From Morinoia aosen (taxonomy: Eukaryota; Arthropoda; Malacostraca; Amphipoda; Talitridae), in assembly GCA_030386875.1 (NCBI GenBank), contig CM059579.1, positions 19,936,484 through 20,000,483 of the forward strand: DNA of 64,000 nucleotides, read 5' to 3'. The notes beneath the pieces were generated by a model. The model was not told where the DNA came from, made no database searches, and worked only from the letters and a program-made list of their open reading frames with translations. Of the stretch, positions 12,438-23,317 are shown piece after piece; the stretch's first letter is position 1; each line of letters opens with the position of its first letter. A program made the translations under genes and the position numbers.

Positions 12438-12644
12438 TTACACTTGACCACGACGTGGGCCACCCGTGGTACATAATGCTGCTGACAAATGTCACAAACT
12501 CATTTTCATAAATACTTACTTATTCAAAGCTAAATGAAGGCACGATCAAGTTCATGTTGTCAATATTACATACTACAATTAACTTAGAATCTGAGTTTAA
12601 TATTGAACTAAATTTAATTTTACCAGCCACAGTTGAAGTGTTAA
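12438..12644. mobile_element. TTAA-type MITE copy
   Basis: One of at least four copies of a short non-autonomous element. Left end 'ttacacttgaccacgacgtg', right end 'cacagttgaagtgttaa'; the interior 'catgctgctgac' and 'aaagctaaatgaaggca' blocks are shared with the copies near 31760, 38534 and 40995. The I-group LINE target site begins 26 bp to its right. Confidence 0.65.
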
Positions 12645-13187
12645 AAAGGGTGAATCTGGGACTGATTAATATTGTCAATAATGGAAATTTTACGTGTTCC
12701 CTTTACCACGTTTACTGGTACCAAATTATTGAATTATTGAGCTTGGTGAAGGGAAAGAAGTCGTAGACAAGGATTGATACAGGAATACCTACTCACGAGC
12801 AGGTATCCAGCTGACCCGGCACCTTCTCGTGGTGGTACCGTTGAAATACCCAACTGCTCTTTCCTCTATCTTTTGAGTTTTCTTTCGAGGGATTAAGATT
12901 TTAGGTTTTTTTCCAAATCCCCGTTGTTGGGTAGAACAAAGTCGGGCGGCGGCCCGAGCTCTTCGGAGCTTGGGTCTCATTTGCGTAGTTATTTTCTCTT
13001 TAATTTGCCCTATACTCCAGGGCCCTTAAATAGCCTATAAGAATAGACTTGAGTTACGCAGACCAATAGTCCATTTTGGATTACTACTTTGGATCCCAAA
13101 GTAAAACTTTAAGCACTTCTGGCAACAATCAGCGAATACCTCAAACCCCGACTTCGAGGCGGGGAAACCCCCTCTGAAGCCGGGAGT

Positions 13188-15425
13188 ATGTACGCCAAAA
13201 ATAAAAACAAATTAAAACAACGAATGAACTCTTACAAAAACAACCTAAGCACTGCTACCAACGTAGGTGCAACAAACCCCAAAACTAACACTATCACCAG
13301 GAAGATAAGCGAAAACAATGACACATCTGACCAAACAACTGAAAAAACTCCACCGGAACCAAACGGTGCTACCTGTAAGGTGGACCAATTGGAGGCTAAA
13401 TTAAATGAAGTGCTGAATAGACTTGCGGCAGGTGATGCAACCTAATGCATCAACCCCGATAAACATGAAGTTGAAAAAGAAGCACAAAATGTAGACGATC
13501 GAATAAGGAAAATCGAAAATACACTCGAAAAAATCCTAGAAATGACGAAAGCGCAGAACATAGGAAAAAGCAGTAAAATCATGGGCTGCGAGAAGGAAAA
13601 TGTGAGAAAACAAAGCAAAGCTAACAAATACACACCCATATCGTTGAACCAAGAAATGACGAAGAACGACCATTATACAAAGTTCTTCTCGGTCAAATTC
13701 AAAATCGAAGAGAGAAACCAAATAAATCCATTTTGCCTCCAAGAAGAAATAGTCAAAATAACTGGTTTGAAGGCGAAAAGAATAACTTATTCAAGTAAAG
13801 ATAGCTTTATCATAGAAACTCGAAACAAACCCCAATCTGAGCGCATCACCAGACTTACTAACGTCGACGGCATTAATTGCCAGATCAGCGAACACCCATA
13901 CTACAATCAATCCAAAGGACTAATATATATTCAAGAATACGATGTAGATAATATGGAAGAGTTTGTGGAAGGCCTGAAGAGCCAGTACAATATCAGTGAC
14001 GCTGTCCGTGCCAGCTTCATTAAAACTCGATTCTCCCAAACCACCCCACTCCTACTAACCTTTAATAGCTACACAACACCAGACTCTATATATATCCCAG
14101 GCGAAAAATCAGATACGATAGTATACCCATTTATTAATAGACCAATGATCTGCCACACAGCCAAACACTGCCATAACGAAGCAAACTGTAAACGCTGCGG
14201 AGAAACAGGCCATGACAGCGAACACTGTGGCAGCGCCCTCTCCTGCATGCATTGCAAGCGTCAACATGAAACTGGCCACAGAGAATGCCCGAAACATTTC
14301 ATGGAAACAGAAATATGCAAAGTCCAACAAGAACAACGAGTTAATAGGCGTCGTGCTGTACAGATAGTCACAGGACACTCCGAGATACCAATATCAGATA
14401 CGAACACCCCCACAACTCATTTCAATATAACAATGCAGGAAAACGAAAAGCGGAAAATTACTCCATGGCTCCTAGAAAAATGTATTGCAAACCAAATCCA
14501 AGGAAAACCCAAATCTATTCGATCGGGCGGCAAAAACACATTTATTGTAGAATTAGATCACACACGACAAAAAGATGAAATACAGAAAAGCAAAGACATA
14601 AACAACATCCCTGTGCAAGTAACAGAAAATAACTATGTAAATCTTTCAAAAGGACTCGCCTACATCTATAACTACGACTTCACCAACTTCGAGAAATTCA
14701 AACAAGGTTTAATGGAAAACCATATAATCAAAAATGTTGAACCAGCAAATTGGATAAAAAGCCGTAACACAAATGCAAAAGCAATACTTCTAACTTTCAG
14801 AGGCTCAACCCCCCCTGAGTATATCGACATCCTTGGCCAAGACTGCAAGAGTAGGATATATGAATACTTCGACCGCCCTATGGTGTGTAAAAAGTGCTTA
14901 GAATACAACCATACTGCTAAAAGATGTACCAGTGAAGAGTTCGTGTGTGGAAAATGCGCAACAAAAGGCCATGAAGCAACAAATTGCACTGAAAACAACT
15001 TGACATGCTACCACTGCGGAAACAATCACAAAACTGGAGACCGGACTTGCCCGGAACAACGCAAGCAACAAGAACTAATTTCTATCCGTACTAAACAAAA
15101 CGTATCAAGAGAACAAGCCCTTATAATATACCAAAAACGATCCCCACAACTCGATCAAAGCTACGCACAAATAACCAGAAATCGAACGGATCAAATACCC
15201 AAAGTACCAACCCCCCAACCCTTTATGGCGGCTACCAAAAACCAAACGATCACCGAACAAAATATGGCTCCCCCACTTTGTAACGAACCAGGTACAACTG
15301 ATAACACAACCGATACACCAGAAACCAAACCACCGCAAACTTCACAACGCGACCACGAAACATGCGAAAAAGAAATACTCCGCATTAAACCCAACCCAAC
15401 ACAATTTGCTCAAATCCACAATTAA
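13188..15425 (+). pseudogene. LINE ORF1: nucleic-acid-binding protein with duplicated module
   Basis: ORF1 starts at ATG 13188 and is broken by one in-frame TAA at 13443-13445; the frame is then open to 15425. The N-terminus is Lys/Asn/Thr-rich with a probable coiled coil (VDQLEAKLNEVLNRLAAG) spanning the stop. Two homologous modules follow. Module 1 (about 13671-14380) and module 2 (about 14415-15140) each contain an RRM-like segment, the motif SKGL.YI..YD, FINRPM or YFDRPM, then a cluster of CCHC zinc knuckles and a basic tail. The first knuckle of module 1 lacks about seven residues present in module 2 (MIC-HTAKHC against MVCKKCLEYNHTAKRC). ORF1 proteins of this kind coat the LINE RNA. The C-terminus probably continues in another frame at 15406. 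Confidence 0.88.
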
Positions 15426-15711
15426 TATTGAAACTACAGCCGAAGGATCTGAAAATGAGGAAGATGGCACGAGCGAATGCAACCCTATTATGAGACAAGA
15501 AGCCAGACGAATATTCAACGAATTCAAACCCCCAAAGCAGCACAAACCTCCCAAAACCCAAAACAAGAAGCGACCAAGATCACGATCAAAATCACGATCC
15601 CCCACCTACAGCCGCAACAGACATGATAAACGACAAATTTACTCAGATGAGGAACAATCATACTACTCTCGAGACTCTAGAATTAGAGATAGATCACCCA
15701 AAAGAAAGTAA
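15406..15711 (+). pseudogene. LINE ORF1 C-terminal RS-rich extension in shifted frame
   Basis: A 101-codon frame overlaps the end of ORF1 by 20 bases in the +1 frame. It has an acidic start (GSENEEDGTSE), a Pro/Lys stretch, then an Arg-Ser domain (KKRPRSRSKSRSPTYSRNR) and a second acidic/RS tail, stopping 43 bases before ORF2. The composition fits the C-terminus of an RNA-binding ORF1 protein. An indel near 15406-15425 most simply explains the frame change; programmed frameshifting is possible but not shown. Confidence 0.6.
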
Positions 15712-15754
15712 CTAATTGAACGATTGAATAACAAAATCAAATCAAACACACCCC

Positions 15755-18700
15755 ATGGCTAACGTAGGAATCCTGCAGTGGAACTGCCAAGGCATCAGGG
15801 GAAAGAAAGATGAACTAATGGAAACAATAAACAACCACCAACCCAGTATAATAGCACTTCAAGAAACAAAGCTATGGGATAACTGCCAGTTTAGAATAAA
15901 CGGCTACAGTGATGTGCTACGACACGGTCATTACAACAGAACCCCCCATGGAGGTGTTGGAATATATGTCCATAGCTCAATACCTTTTTGTGAACTGAAT
16001 CTACAGACTGAACTACAAAGCGTGGCCATTCAAGTAAACATAGGACAGCTGATAACCATCTGCAGCATCTACATACCCGGTAGACAAACAGTCACAAACG
16101 AAAAACTAAATAACCTAATCCACCAACTACCGAATCCTTTCATCCTAGCCGGCGACTTCAACGGACACAGCACCATATGGGGCTGCAAGAATACAGATAA
16201 TAGGGGGAAGCTGATAGAAACTGTTATTACAAACAATAACCTTTGCCTATTAAATACCGGTTCACCCACTAGAATAGGATACAGTTCAGAATCAGCTATT
16301 GATCTGACAATTTGCTCACCTACATTGGCCGTGCTATTAGACTGGGTTGCTTTCGACTCGCCGGGTGATAGCGATCATTGCCCAATTTTGATCACCTACC
16401 TTAACGAAAATCGTCCCAACCAACCCCCATCAACTATCTGGAACTACTCAAAAGCTAACTGGGATCTATATTCCAATAACAATGCATGGAACAAGCCGAT
16501 GTTGAACACAACAACTAATAACGAACAACTACTCACCGACTTATACCAGCGGTTCTACTCAGCAGCTGAAAAAGCCATCCCAACTTATATACCAGGAAAA
16601 TACTACCCCAAACCATGGTGGACAAAGGAACTCCAAGAATCAAAAGAAGAAAGAGAAAAACTTTACAAGAAATACCACCGCAATAAAAATCTTACTAACT
16701 TAATTAACTGGAAACGAGCAAGGGCAAATCATAAATACAAAATTCGAGCAAGCAAACAGGAAACGTGGAAGAATTTCGTAAACCAACTTAATAAATATAC
16801 ACCAATGGCCAGAGTGTACGAAACAATAAGGAAAATAAAAGGTCGAGTACAAAGAAAAGTCCATATATTAATCGAAAACAATATACACTACAGCACAATC
16901 CCTGATATTGTGAATAAACTGGCTGAGAATTTCAGCGAAGTGTCAAGCGATCAAAGCTATTCCCCTGAATTTCAACAAATAAAAACCGCAAATGAAACTA
17001 TACCGATCCATTTCAGTTCGCCAAACGTAGAAATCTATAACCAAACTTTCCATATGCATGAATTTGAATCCGCCCTAAGAAAAACTAAAAACACATCACC
17101 AGGAAACGACAAAATAACATACGACATGATCAAACACCTAAAACTACCAGCTAAACAATACATCTTGAACACTTTTAACAAATTCTGGACAACGGGCTAC
17201 TTCCCACCACAATGGCAGCACTCAATAATAATACCAATCCCAAAACCTGGAAAAGACCACAGTAAGCCGAACAACTACAGACCGATCGCACTAACGAGCT
17301 GTCTGTGCAAACTTATGGAATGAATGATCAATAACCGACTGATAGAATATTTTGATATGCATAACATAATAAATAAAGCGCAGTGTGGATGCAGGAGAGG
17401 GCGTAGCACTGTAGATCACTTGGTCAGACTAGACTCAACCGTAAGATTAGCCTTTGCAAACAGAGAACACTTCATTTCAGTGTTTTTTGACCTCGAAAAA
17501 GCTTATGACAGAACATGGAGATATGGGATTATACGTGACTTATTTGACATTGGACTCAGGGGTAGACTACCAATTTTCATCACCAAATTCTTAGAACATA
17601 GAACACTGAGTGTCCGAGTGGATAACTATAACTCAAACACCTACGAACAGCGAAACGGAGTCCCTCAAGGCAGTGTCCTCTCAGTTACATTATTTGCCCT
17701 CAAAATAAACGACATAGCTAAACAGATTCCACCGGACAACAAGTTCCATTACTCTCTATATGTTGACGACTTGCAAGTCGGATACCACCACCAAGACCTC
17801 CAGGTCATTCAAAATAAAATGCAATCCTGTATTGATAATATATTTAAGTGGTCTCAAAATCATGGATTCAAATTTTCACTGAGCAAAAGTAAAGCAATTC
17901 ATTTTAATATTATACCCGGGCTATTCCTCAGCCCAACACTCAAAATCAATAACGAAAACATTCAATACACAAAATCACATAAATTCCTAGGCCTAATCTT
18001 CGACGATAAATTGAACTGGCAACAACACATCGCTGCTCTAAAGAAAAAAGGAAATGACAGCCTTAACGTACTGAAATCAATAACAGCTCAAAGCTGGGGA
18101 GCCGACCAAACCACAGTTCTCAGAATCTACAGAAGTATGACAAGATCAATTCTCGACTATGGATCAATAATCTATAACTCTGCCAGTCAAACAACTTTGA
18201 AACCCCTCGAGTCAATTACGCGCGAGGCACTACGAATCGCTACGGGAGCATTTAGATCCAGCCCAACAAATAGCCTATATATTATTTGCAATGAAATGCC
18301 TCCCGATATTAGACGAAATTATCTCTCACTCTGCTACTACTACAAGGTCCGAAGTTAGCACGGAAACCCCGCTTTTAGTTGCACTGTAACGGCGAGCAAT
18401 AGACTACTCTTTCAAAATAGGAGAATAACCCCAACTTTGGCCATCAGAATGCAAATACTAATAGAAAAATTAAGTTTGAGGAAAAACCGAATTAAACCAG
18501 ACTTTTCCTACCGACTATTAAACATTGATACCCCTACATGGGCTTTAACAAAACCAACTATAAATACAGAACTAACCGAACTCCCAAAGAACGAAACTCC
18601 CGAATACATAATCCGGCGAGAGCATAAAAGAATAACAAAAGAACAATATGATGGATACGTGACCATATACACGGACGGCTCACGAGGGGAGGGTGGCACA

Positions 18701-19480
18701 GGAGCGGCGGCAGTATGTGGCACTATTGTTCGCACTGCAACACTTCCGAAGGAAGCCTCAATATATTCAGCTGAAATACACGCCATTCACTTGGCCCTTA
18801 ACATCATTAGAGATAAAAGAGATAAAAAATTTGTAATTTACTGTGACTCTTTGAGTGTCGTTAACGGCCTAAATTGCGAGACACATCACCCAGTACTACG
18901 CCGAATACAACACGAAATACACGACGTGCAAAAAAGTGGCAAACTCATCAACATATGCTGGATCCCCTCCCATGTCGGAATAGGCGGTAACGACGCTGCA
19001 GATACCGCAGCTAAGAACGCTACCCGAAGACCCGAAGAATTCATTCTTATTTGCCACTCAGACTGGAAACCATTAATACAACAAAAGATGATTGACCAGT
19101 GGAAGACTAGGTGGGAAAATTGCAGAGACAGGTTGAGGGAAATACAGCCATCACCAAGCACGAAATTGGAACTAGGTAAAATATCACGTAAAGAGGAAAT
19201 AATAGTTAACAGACTCAGAATAGGACACACATTCTTAACGCATGGCTACCTGATGAACAACGAGATACCTGATATTGCACCAGTATGCGAGTTTTGCAAC
19301 AACTCAACACTAACTGTCAAACACCTAATCATAGAATGTGAAAGTCTAACAATTAGTAGAAATTGTATAAAGGCTTGCCAAACGCTACAACCTACCGTCG
19401 AGACGGTATTGGGACGCCATTTAGACGTCAAGGAATTAATGAACTATCTTCGTGTGATAGATGTCTACGACCTAATTTAA
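15755..19480 (+). pseudogene. LINE ORF2: endonuclease, reverse transcriptase, RNase H
   Basis: A single frame of 1242 codons interrupted by TGA at 17321-17323 and TAG at 18356-18358. The APE endonuclease is complete: LQWNCQG, ALQETK, SIYIPG, LAGDFNGHSTIWG, DLTICSP, SDHCPI. Reverse transcriptase motifs: NYRPIALTSCLCKLME just before the TGA, FFDLEKAYDRTW (A), NGVPQGSVLS (B), SLYVDDLQ (C; YVDD rather than the common FADD), HKFLGLIFDD (E). RNase H has all four acidic positions: IYTDGS, YSAEIHAIHLAL, IYCDSLSVVNGL and GGNDAADTAA. A C-terminal CCHC knuckle (CEFCN...HLIIEC) follows. The enzyme nicks the target and primes cDNA synthesis there. Both stops are one C-to-T change from CGA and CAG. Confidence 0.93.
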
Positions 19481-19649
19481 ATGTTTCAGTAACTTTGCAT
19501 TGCAATTGACTTACCTTTAATGATGAGTTTCTAAATCGACCTTTAGATCGCAGACGACATGCATAAAGGGGAGCAGTAAAGGACCCGTGTCCGTGCTTTA
19601 ATGTTGATTGTATCAACACCCCTCATTATTATTATTATTGTCAATAATA

Positions 19650-20805
19650 TAGGTTTAGGATTTCTGTAAAAGAACTGCTACAAGTAATATTTCACAAGCT
19701 ATAATACTTGGCCGGGAAAGTGTTGCTAAAAATTTGAAGCCCAAAAGTCTATCGGCAAAAAAATTGAAAGGACGTCGATTTTTCCGCTATAACATTAAAG
19801 TAAGCAGGCATTCCAACTAAATTCTCAGATTATTAAATACTCTGAGGTTGAGTGAGAAGCAGAAATTATTGCAGGAAAAAAAGACGAAACATTGGCTAAG
19901 ACATTCCATAAAATATATTCGGCATGACTAAATAGCTGCAAAGGAACAGATTCAATTATGCAAGCAACATGTCAACACAACCGAAATAAAATTAAAATTT
20001 AATTTCTAAAAGGATTGAAAACCAAACAAGTAGAGTATTTAAAACATTCCCAACAAAATTTTTATTGATGTTTTTTTTAAACAGCGTTTCCCTATTTGGT
20101 TATATGAAGCGCGTCGGAAAAATGAGATACAATGTATAATACTTAAGAATACAACCCGATCTGTTCAACGACTAGTGTGGGCGGGAAATCGTGTTTCTTG
20201 TATAGTATGAGCTTGGTTTGTATGGTTTATAGAATTGTTCGTACGCATCCCATTTTAACTTGTCGCGTTTAAACAAATAAAAAAATATGAAATAAATGTT
20301 ATTGGTCTACAACTACTAAATTGCTTAACCATTCCTAGGAATGCACTGATCTATTTATGCCTATCATCGCTATTAATACCTAAAATCACGTGTGATTGTA
20401 CAGAAAGTACTTTTTAATATAAGGACATGACAATACTTGAATTCAAACCAAATAAGTGTAATGAATGAACGTTGGCATACGAAGGAATAATACGAAATAA
20501 TCACGGTACTTCACATCACAATAATAAACAATAAACCACATTATGCCACAACAAAATCTTAGCCTCCTAAACTTGTCATATGTTTGATAAAAAAGTATTC
20601 ATTCTAGATTCTCATTCTTCAAAAATTAAAAAAATTAAACCCTAAAACTAACGTAGACCATTTTTGATATGAAATTTAACATACAAAAATTCATACCTAA
20701 TTCAAACGGAACAATTCCCGCAGAAATATGTGGACAAATTCATGAAGATCAATACTAAAAACTATACGACAATGAAAACCAGGATATGAACTTATTGAGG
20801 AAAAA
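19650..20805. other. AT-rich intergenic sequence
   Basis: No supported gene or recognisable element between the LINE and the next foldback element. Composition is strongly AT-rich with no GC-richer coding-like islands. Confidence 0.6.
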
Positions 20806-22287
20806 CTACAGCTTTTTAACTTTAATTTAAAAAAGCTCAAGTTCAATTTAAAAAAGCCCAAGTTTAATTTAAAAAAGGTCAAGGTCAACTTAAAAAAGCT
20901 CAAGTTAAATTTAAAAAAGCTCAAGTTTAATTTAAAAAAGATCGAGTTTAATTTAAAAAGTCCATTATTGATGCTTCTCAGCTTGACAATAAAACCTCTA
21001 ACAGAACACCTCTTACAGAACAGTACATCCTACTGAACAGATCTGCGCCTTCTCGAATCTTTGTATATTTACAAAATGAAACCTGCTCTCAATGACACCC
21101 AAAGTGCTTTCCCGCTAATTGTTGCCAATACGTAATTCAGTTTTTCCTTTGTCTTTTACATATTTTTTACTATTGTTTTCGTTTTCAAAGTTAAGATTTT
21201 GTCTATGTACTACTTTAACGCTTTAATTTCTTTAATTTGGTTTCGTTTTACAGAAATATTCTTGCTGAAAATGGACAGTTAGTCCGAAACGTTCAGTTTT
21301 ATTTGATCATTTTTAATAAAAATGACTACGTGTAGCGATTTTTGCCTTGCTTTTTAATTTAAAAAGTCTCAAGCACGCTATATTTAAAAAAGATGAATTT
21401 CAATTTTGAAAAGCTTATGTTTCCAAAGTTTCATACTTATGTAATAATAATATAAGTAAAGCTTATTTGTCAGAAGGCATATTTATTTAAAAGTATTGGC
21501 CCTGAAAATAAAGTAAATCGAATATCAGACAAGGCAAGCTGCTGTGATGTTGTACCTAATTTGGCATTCTTTAAGTTTTACCTATGAATCATTTGCTAAA
21601 CAGATCATCGGTACTTATATCTATTGACAAAAACGAATAAACTTTATGTATTAAGTAACTATGGGACAATTAGCAATCTGCACTAACTGAAAAGTTGAAG
21701 CTCAGCAATGTTCAATTATTCAGTCAGTGCAGTTTGCTAATTGTCCTACAGTTACTTATTACATGAAGTTTATTCGCATCATTTTTGTCAATAGATAAAA
21801 GTACCGATGACCTGTTTAGCAAATGATTCATAGGTAAAACTTAAAAAATGTCAAATTGAGTACAAAATTACAGCCGCTTGGTTTGTCTGATATTCGATTT
21901 ACTCTATTTTCAGAGCCAGTTCTTTTAAATAAATATGCATCCTCATGAATAAACTTCAATTATATTATTACATTAGTATACAATTTTAGAAACATAAGCT
22001 TGTCAAAATTGAACTTGATCTTTTTTTTAAATATAGTCTGCTTGAGACTTTTTAAACTAAACTTGATCTTTTTTAAATTAAACTTGATCATTTTTAAATT
22101 AAACTTGAGCTTTTTTAAATTAAACTTGAGCTTTTTTAAATAAAACTTGAGCTTTTTTAAATTAAACTTGTTTTTTTTTTTAATTAAACTTGAGCTTTTT
22201 TAAATTGAAATTGACCTTTTTTAAATTAAACTTGAACTTTTTTAAATTGAACTTGAGCTTTTTTAAATTAAAGTTAAAAAGCTGTAG
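20806..22287. mobile_element. Foldback element with 21-bp tandem arrays in its arms
   Basis: Outer ends are exact inverted repeats: CTACAGCTTTTTAACTTTAA at 20806 and its complement ending at 22287. Inward lie tandem arrays of a roughly 21-bp unit (tttaatttaaaaaagctcaag; about 20820-20965 and, inverted, about 22025-22275). A unique arm at 21353-21690 is mirrored by 21721-22025 around a 30-base loop at 21691-21720. The architecture (long inverted repeats built partly of short tandem repeats, no coding sequence) resembles Drosophila FB elements, though no relationship can be claimed. The left arm is split by an insertion. Confidence 0.8.
20966..21352. mobile_element. Insertion of about 387 bp in the foldback left arm
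   Basis: Unrelated sequence interrupts the left arm and is flanked by TTTAATTTAAAAAGTC on both sides (about 20950-20965 and 21353-21368). The right arm lacks the insert, so it arrived after the palindrome formed. Near its end is a GGAC...GTCCGAAAC hairpin recalling a decayed hammerhead. Family unknown. Confidence 0.55.
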
Positions 22288-22585
22288 ACTAGGAGGAAGG
22301 AAAACTAAAGTATGACAATGGGAAACTGAACAAGGACAAATGAAAACTGAACAAGGACAAATTAAAACAGAATAACGACAGATGAAAAATTGGATTGAAT
22401 ACTTTTTCATATGAAGAAAATGAAGATTCAATAATTAAAATAGAAAACAAATGGTGACTTACCGAATTCTGGAGGTTTTGATCAAGTAGCAATTTGGGCA
22501 TCCATATAACCTAGGGCCGATCAAAAGCGAGCTTGCGAAACAGCCGGACGTTCACATGCACCAGGATGAACTCACGGTGATGCGT

Positions 22586-22699
22586 TCAGTGATACGCGGC
22601 ACCGGTGACATGCGAAACGAACTTCATGAAGGCCTCTCTGGTGCAGCCGTACTGAGCTAAGGGGTACCCTGAGTACAGCAGCTCCCCTTCGCGGTACAC
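22586..22699 (-). CDS. Exon I (last) of unrecognised gene
   Basis: Reads VYREGELLYSGYPLAQYG, then CTREAFMKFVSHVTGAAYH and TGA at 22588-22586. The acceptor is aaatttccag| at 22700, phase 0, matching the phase-0 donor of exon H at 25347. Local GC is much higher than the flanks, as expected for a conserved exon. I do not recognise the family. After the TGA the same frame stays open for 24 more codons. Confidence is for exon status, not function. Confidence 0.65.
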   Translation of the reverse strand: MYREGELLYSGYPLAQYGCTREAFMKFVSHVTGAAYH

Positions 22700-22929
22700 C
22701 TGGAAATTTATCACCTCACATTGAATACAAAAAATTTCAAATTAAATAACTGTCACAGTTGACCACTAGAAAGTGCAGAAATTTTGTTTTTCTTTTGTTC
22801 GAGATCCAGGACAGCAGACGCTTGAGATTGGGTGACATTAGTTAGTTTTATTAAACACAGAATTTAAATTATCTAAATTCTACTGTTAGTTTACCTACTC
22901 TTCAGCAGTGCCACTGCGCCGAAAACTAG

Positions 22930-22958
22930 TATTACTACTACTACTACTACTACTACTT
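22930..22958. repeat. (ACT)n microsatellite
   Basis: About nine uninterrupted ACT units in the intron between exons H and I. Confidence 0.9.
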
Positions 22959-23317
22959 AGCATTGGAGCAGTGCGCAACGACTGCGCAAAAGTGAACCGA
23001 GGCATATTGGATAACTTGAAAGACTACTGACGCGTTTCGAATTTGTCAGCCCATTCCTGGTGAAAAAATAATAAGCCCAAAATACTGCACTCATAACATG
23101 GAAGTAATTCATATTGAGTTGCCTAACAAGGCTGTTTTTTTTTTCAAGTCACTGAAGTTGCAGGCCTTAAAACGCCCATTTAATCAGCAATAACAATAAT
23201 GGAATGAATAATGCATAACAATTTTACACCATTTATGAGCCAAAAAACACCTAATCCGAAACCATTTTATAGCTCATACACATTCTACCAGTTAGTACAT
23301 GAAGCTGAATAGCAATA

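Larger units (their letters stand above)
12683..19636 (+). mobile_element. I-group non-LTR retrotransposon (LINE), nearly full length
   Basis: A 6.95-kb LINE with a GC-richer 5' UTR, ORF1 (nucleic-acid-binding protein), ORF2 (APE endonuclease, reverse transcriptase, RNase H, CCHC tail) and a short 3' UTR ending in an (ATT)n tail. ATTGTCAATAAT is found at 12671-12682 and again at 19637-19648, immediately after the tail, so I take it as the target site duplication. RNase H together with APE and CCHC ORF1 knuckles places it in the I superfamily rather than CR1 or Jockey-like groups. Three in-frame stops and one frame break make this copy inactive, but decay is slight. Confidence 0.92.

Noticed and set aside
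21265..21296. Second hammerhead-like hairpin (GGAC...GTCCGAAAC)
   Set aside because: The CUGAUGA core reads CUGAAAA, stem III cannot form and stem I is absent; at best a decayed motif.
23030..23062. ACGCGTTTCGAATTTGTCAG segment resembling a hammerhead on the minus strand
   Set aside because: GAAACGCGTC is present, but there is no stem II and CUGAUGA is altered to CUGACAA.
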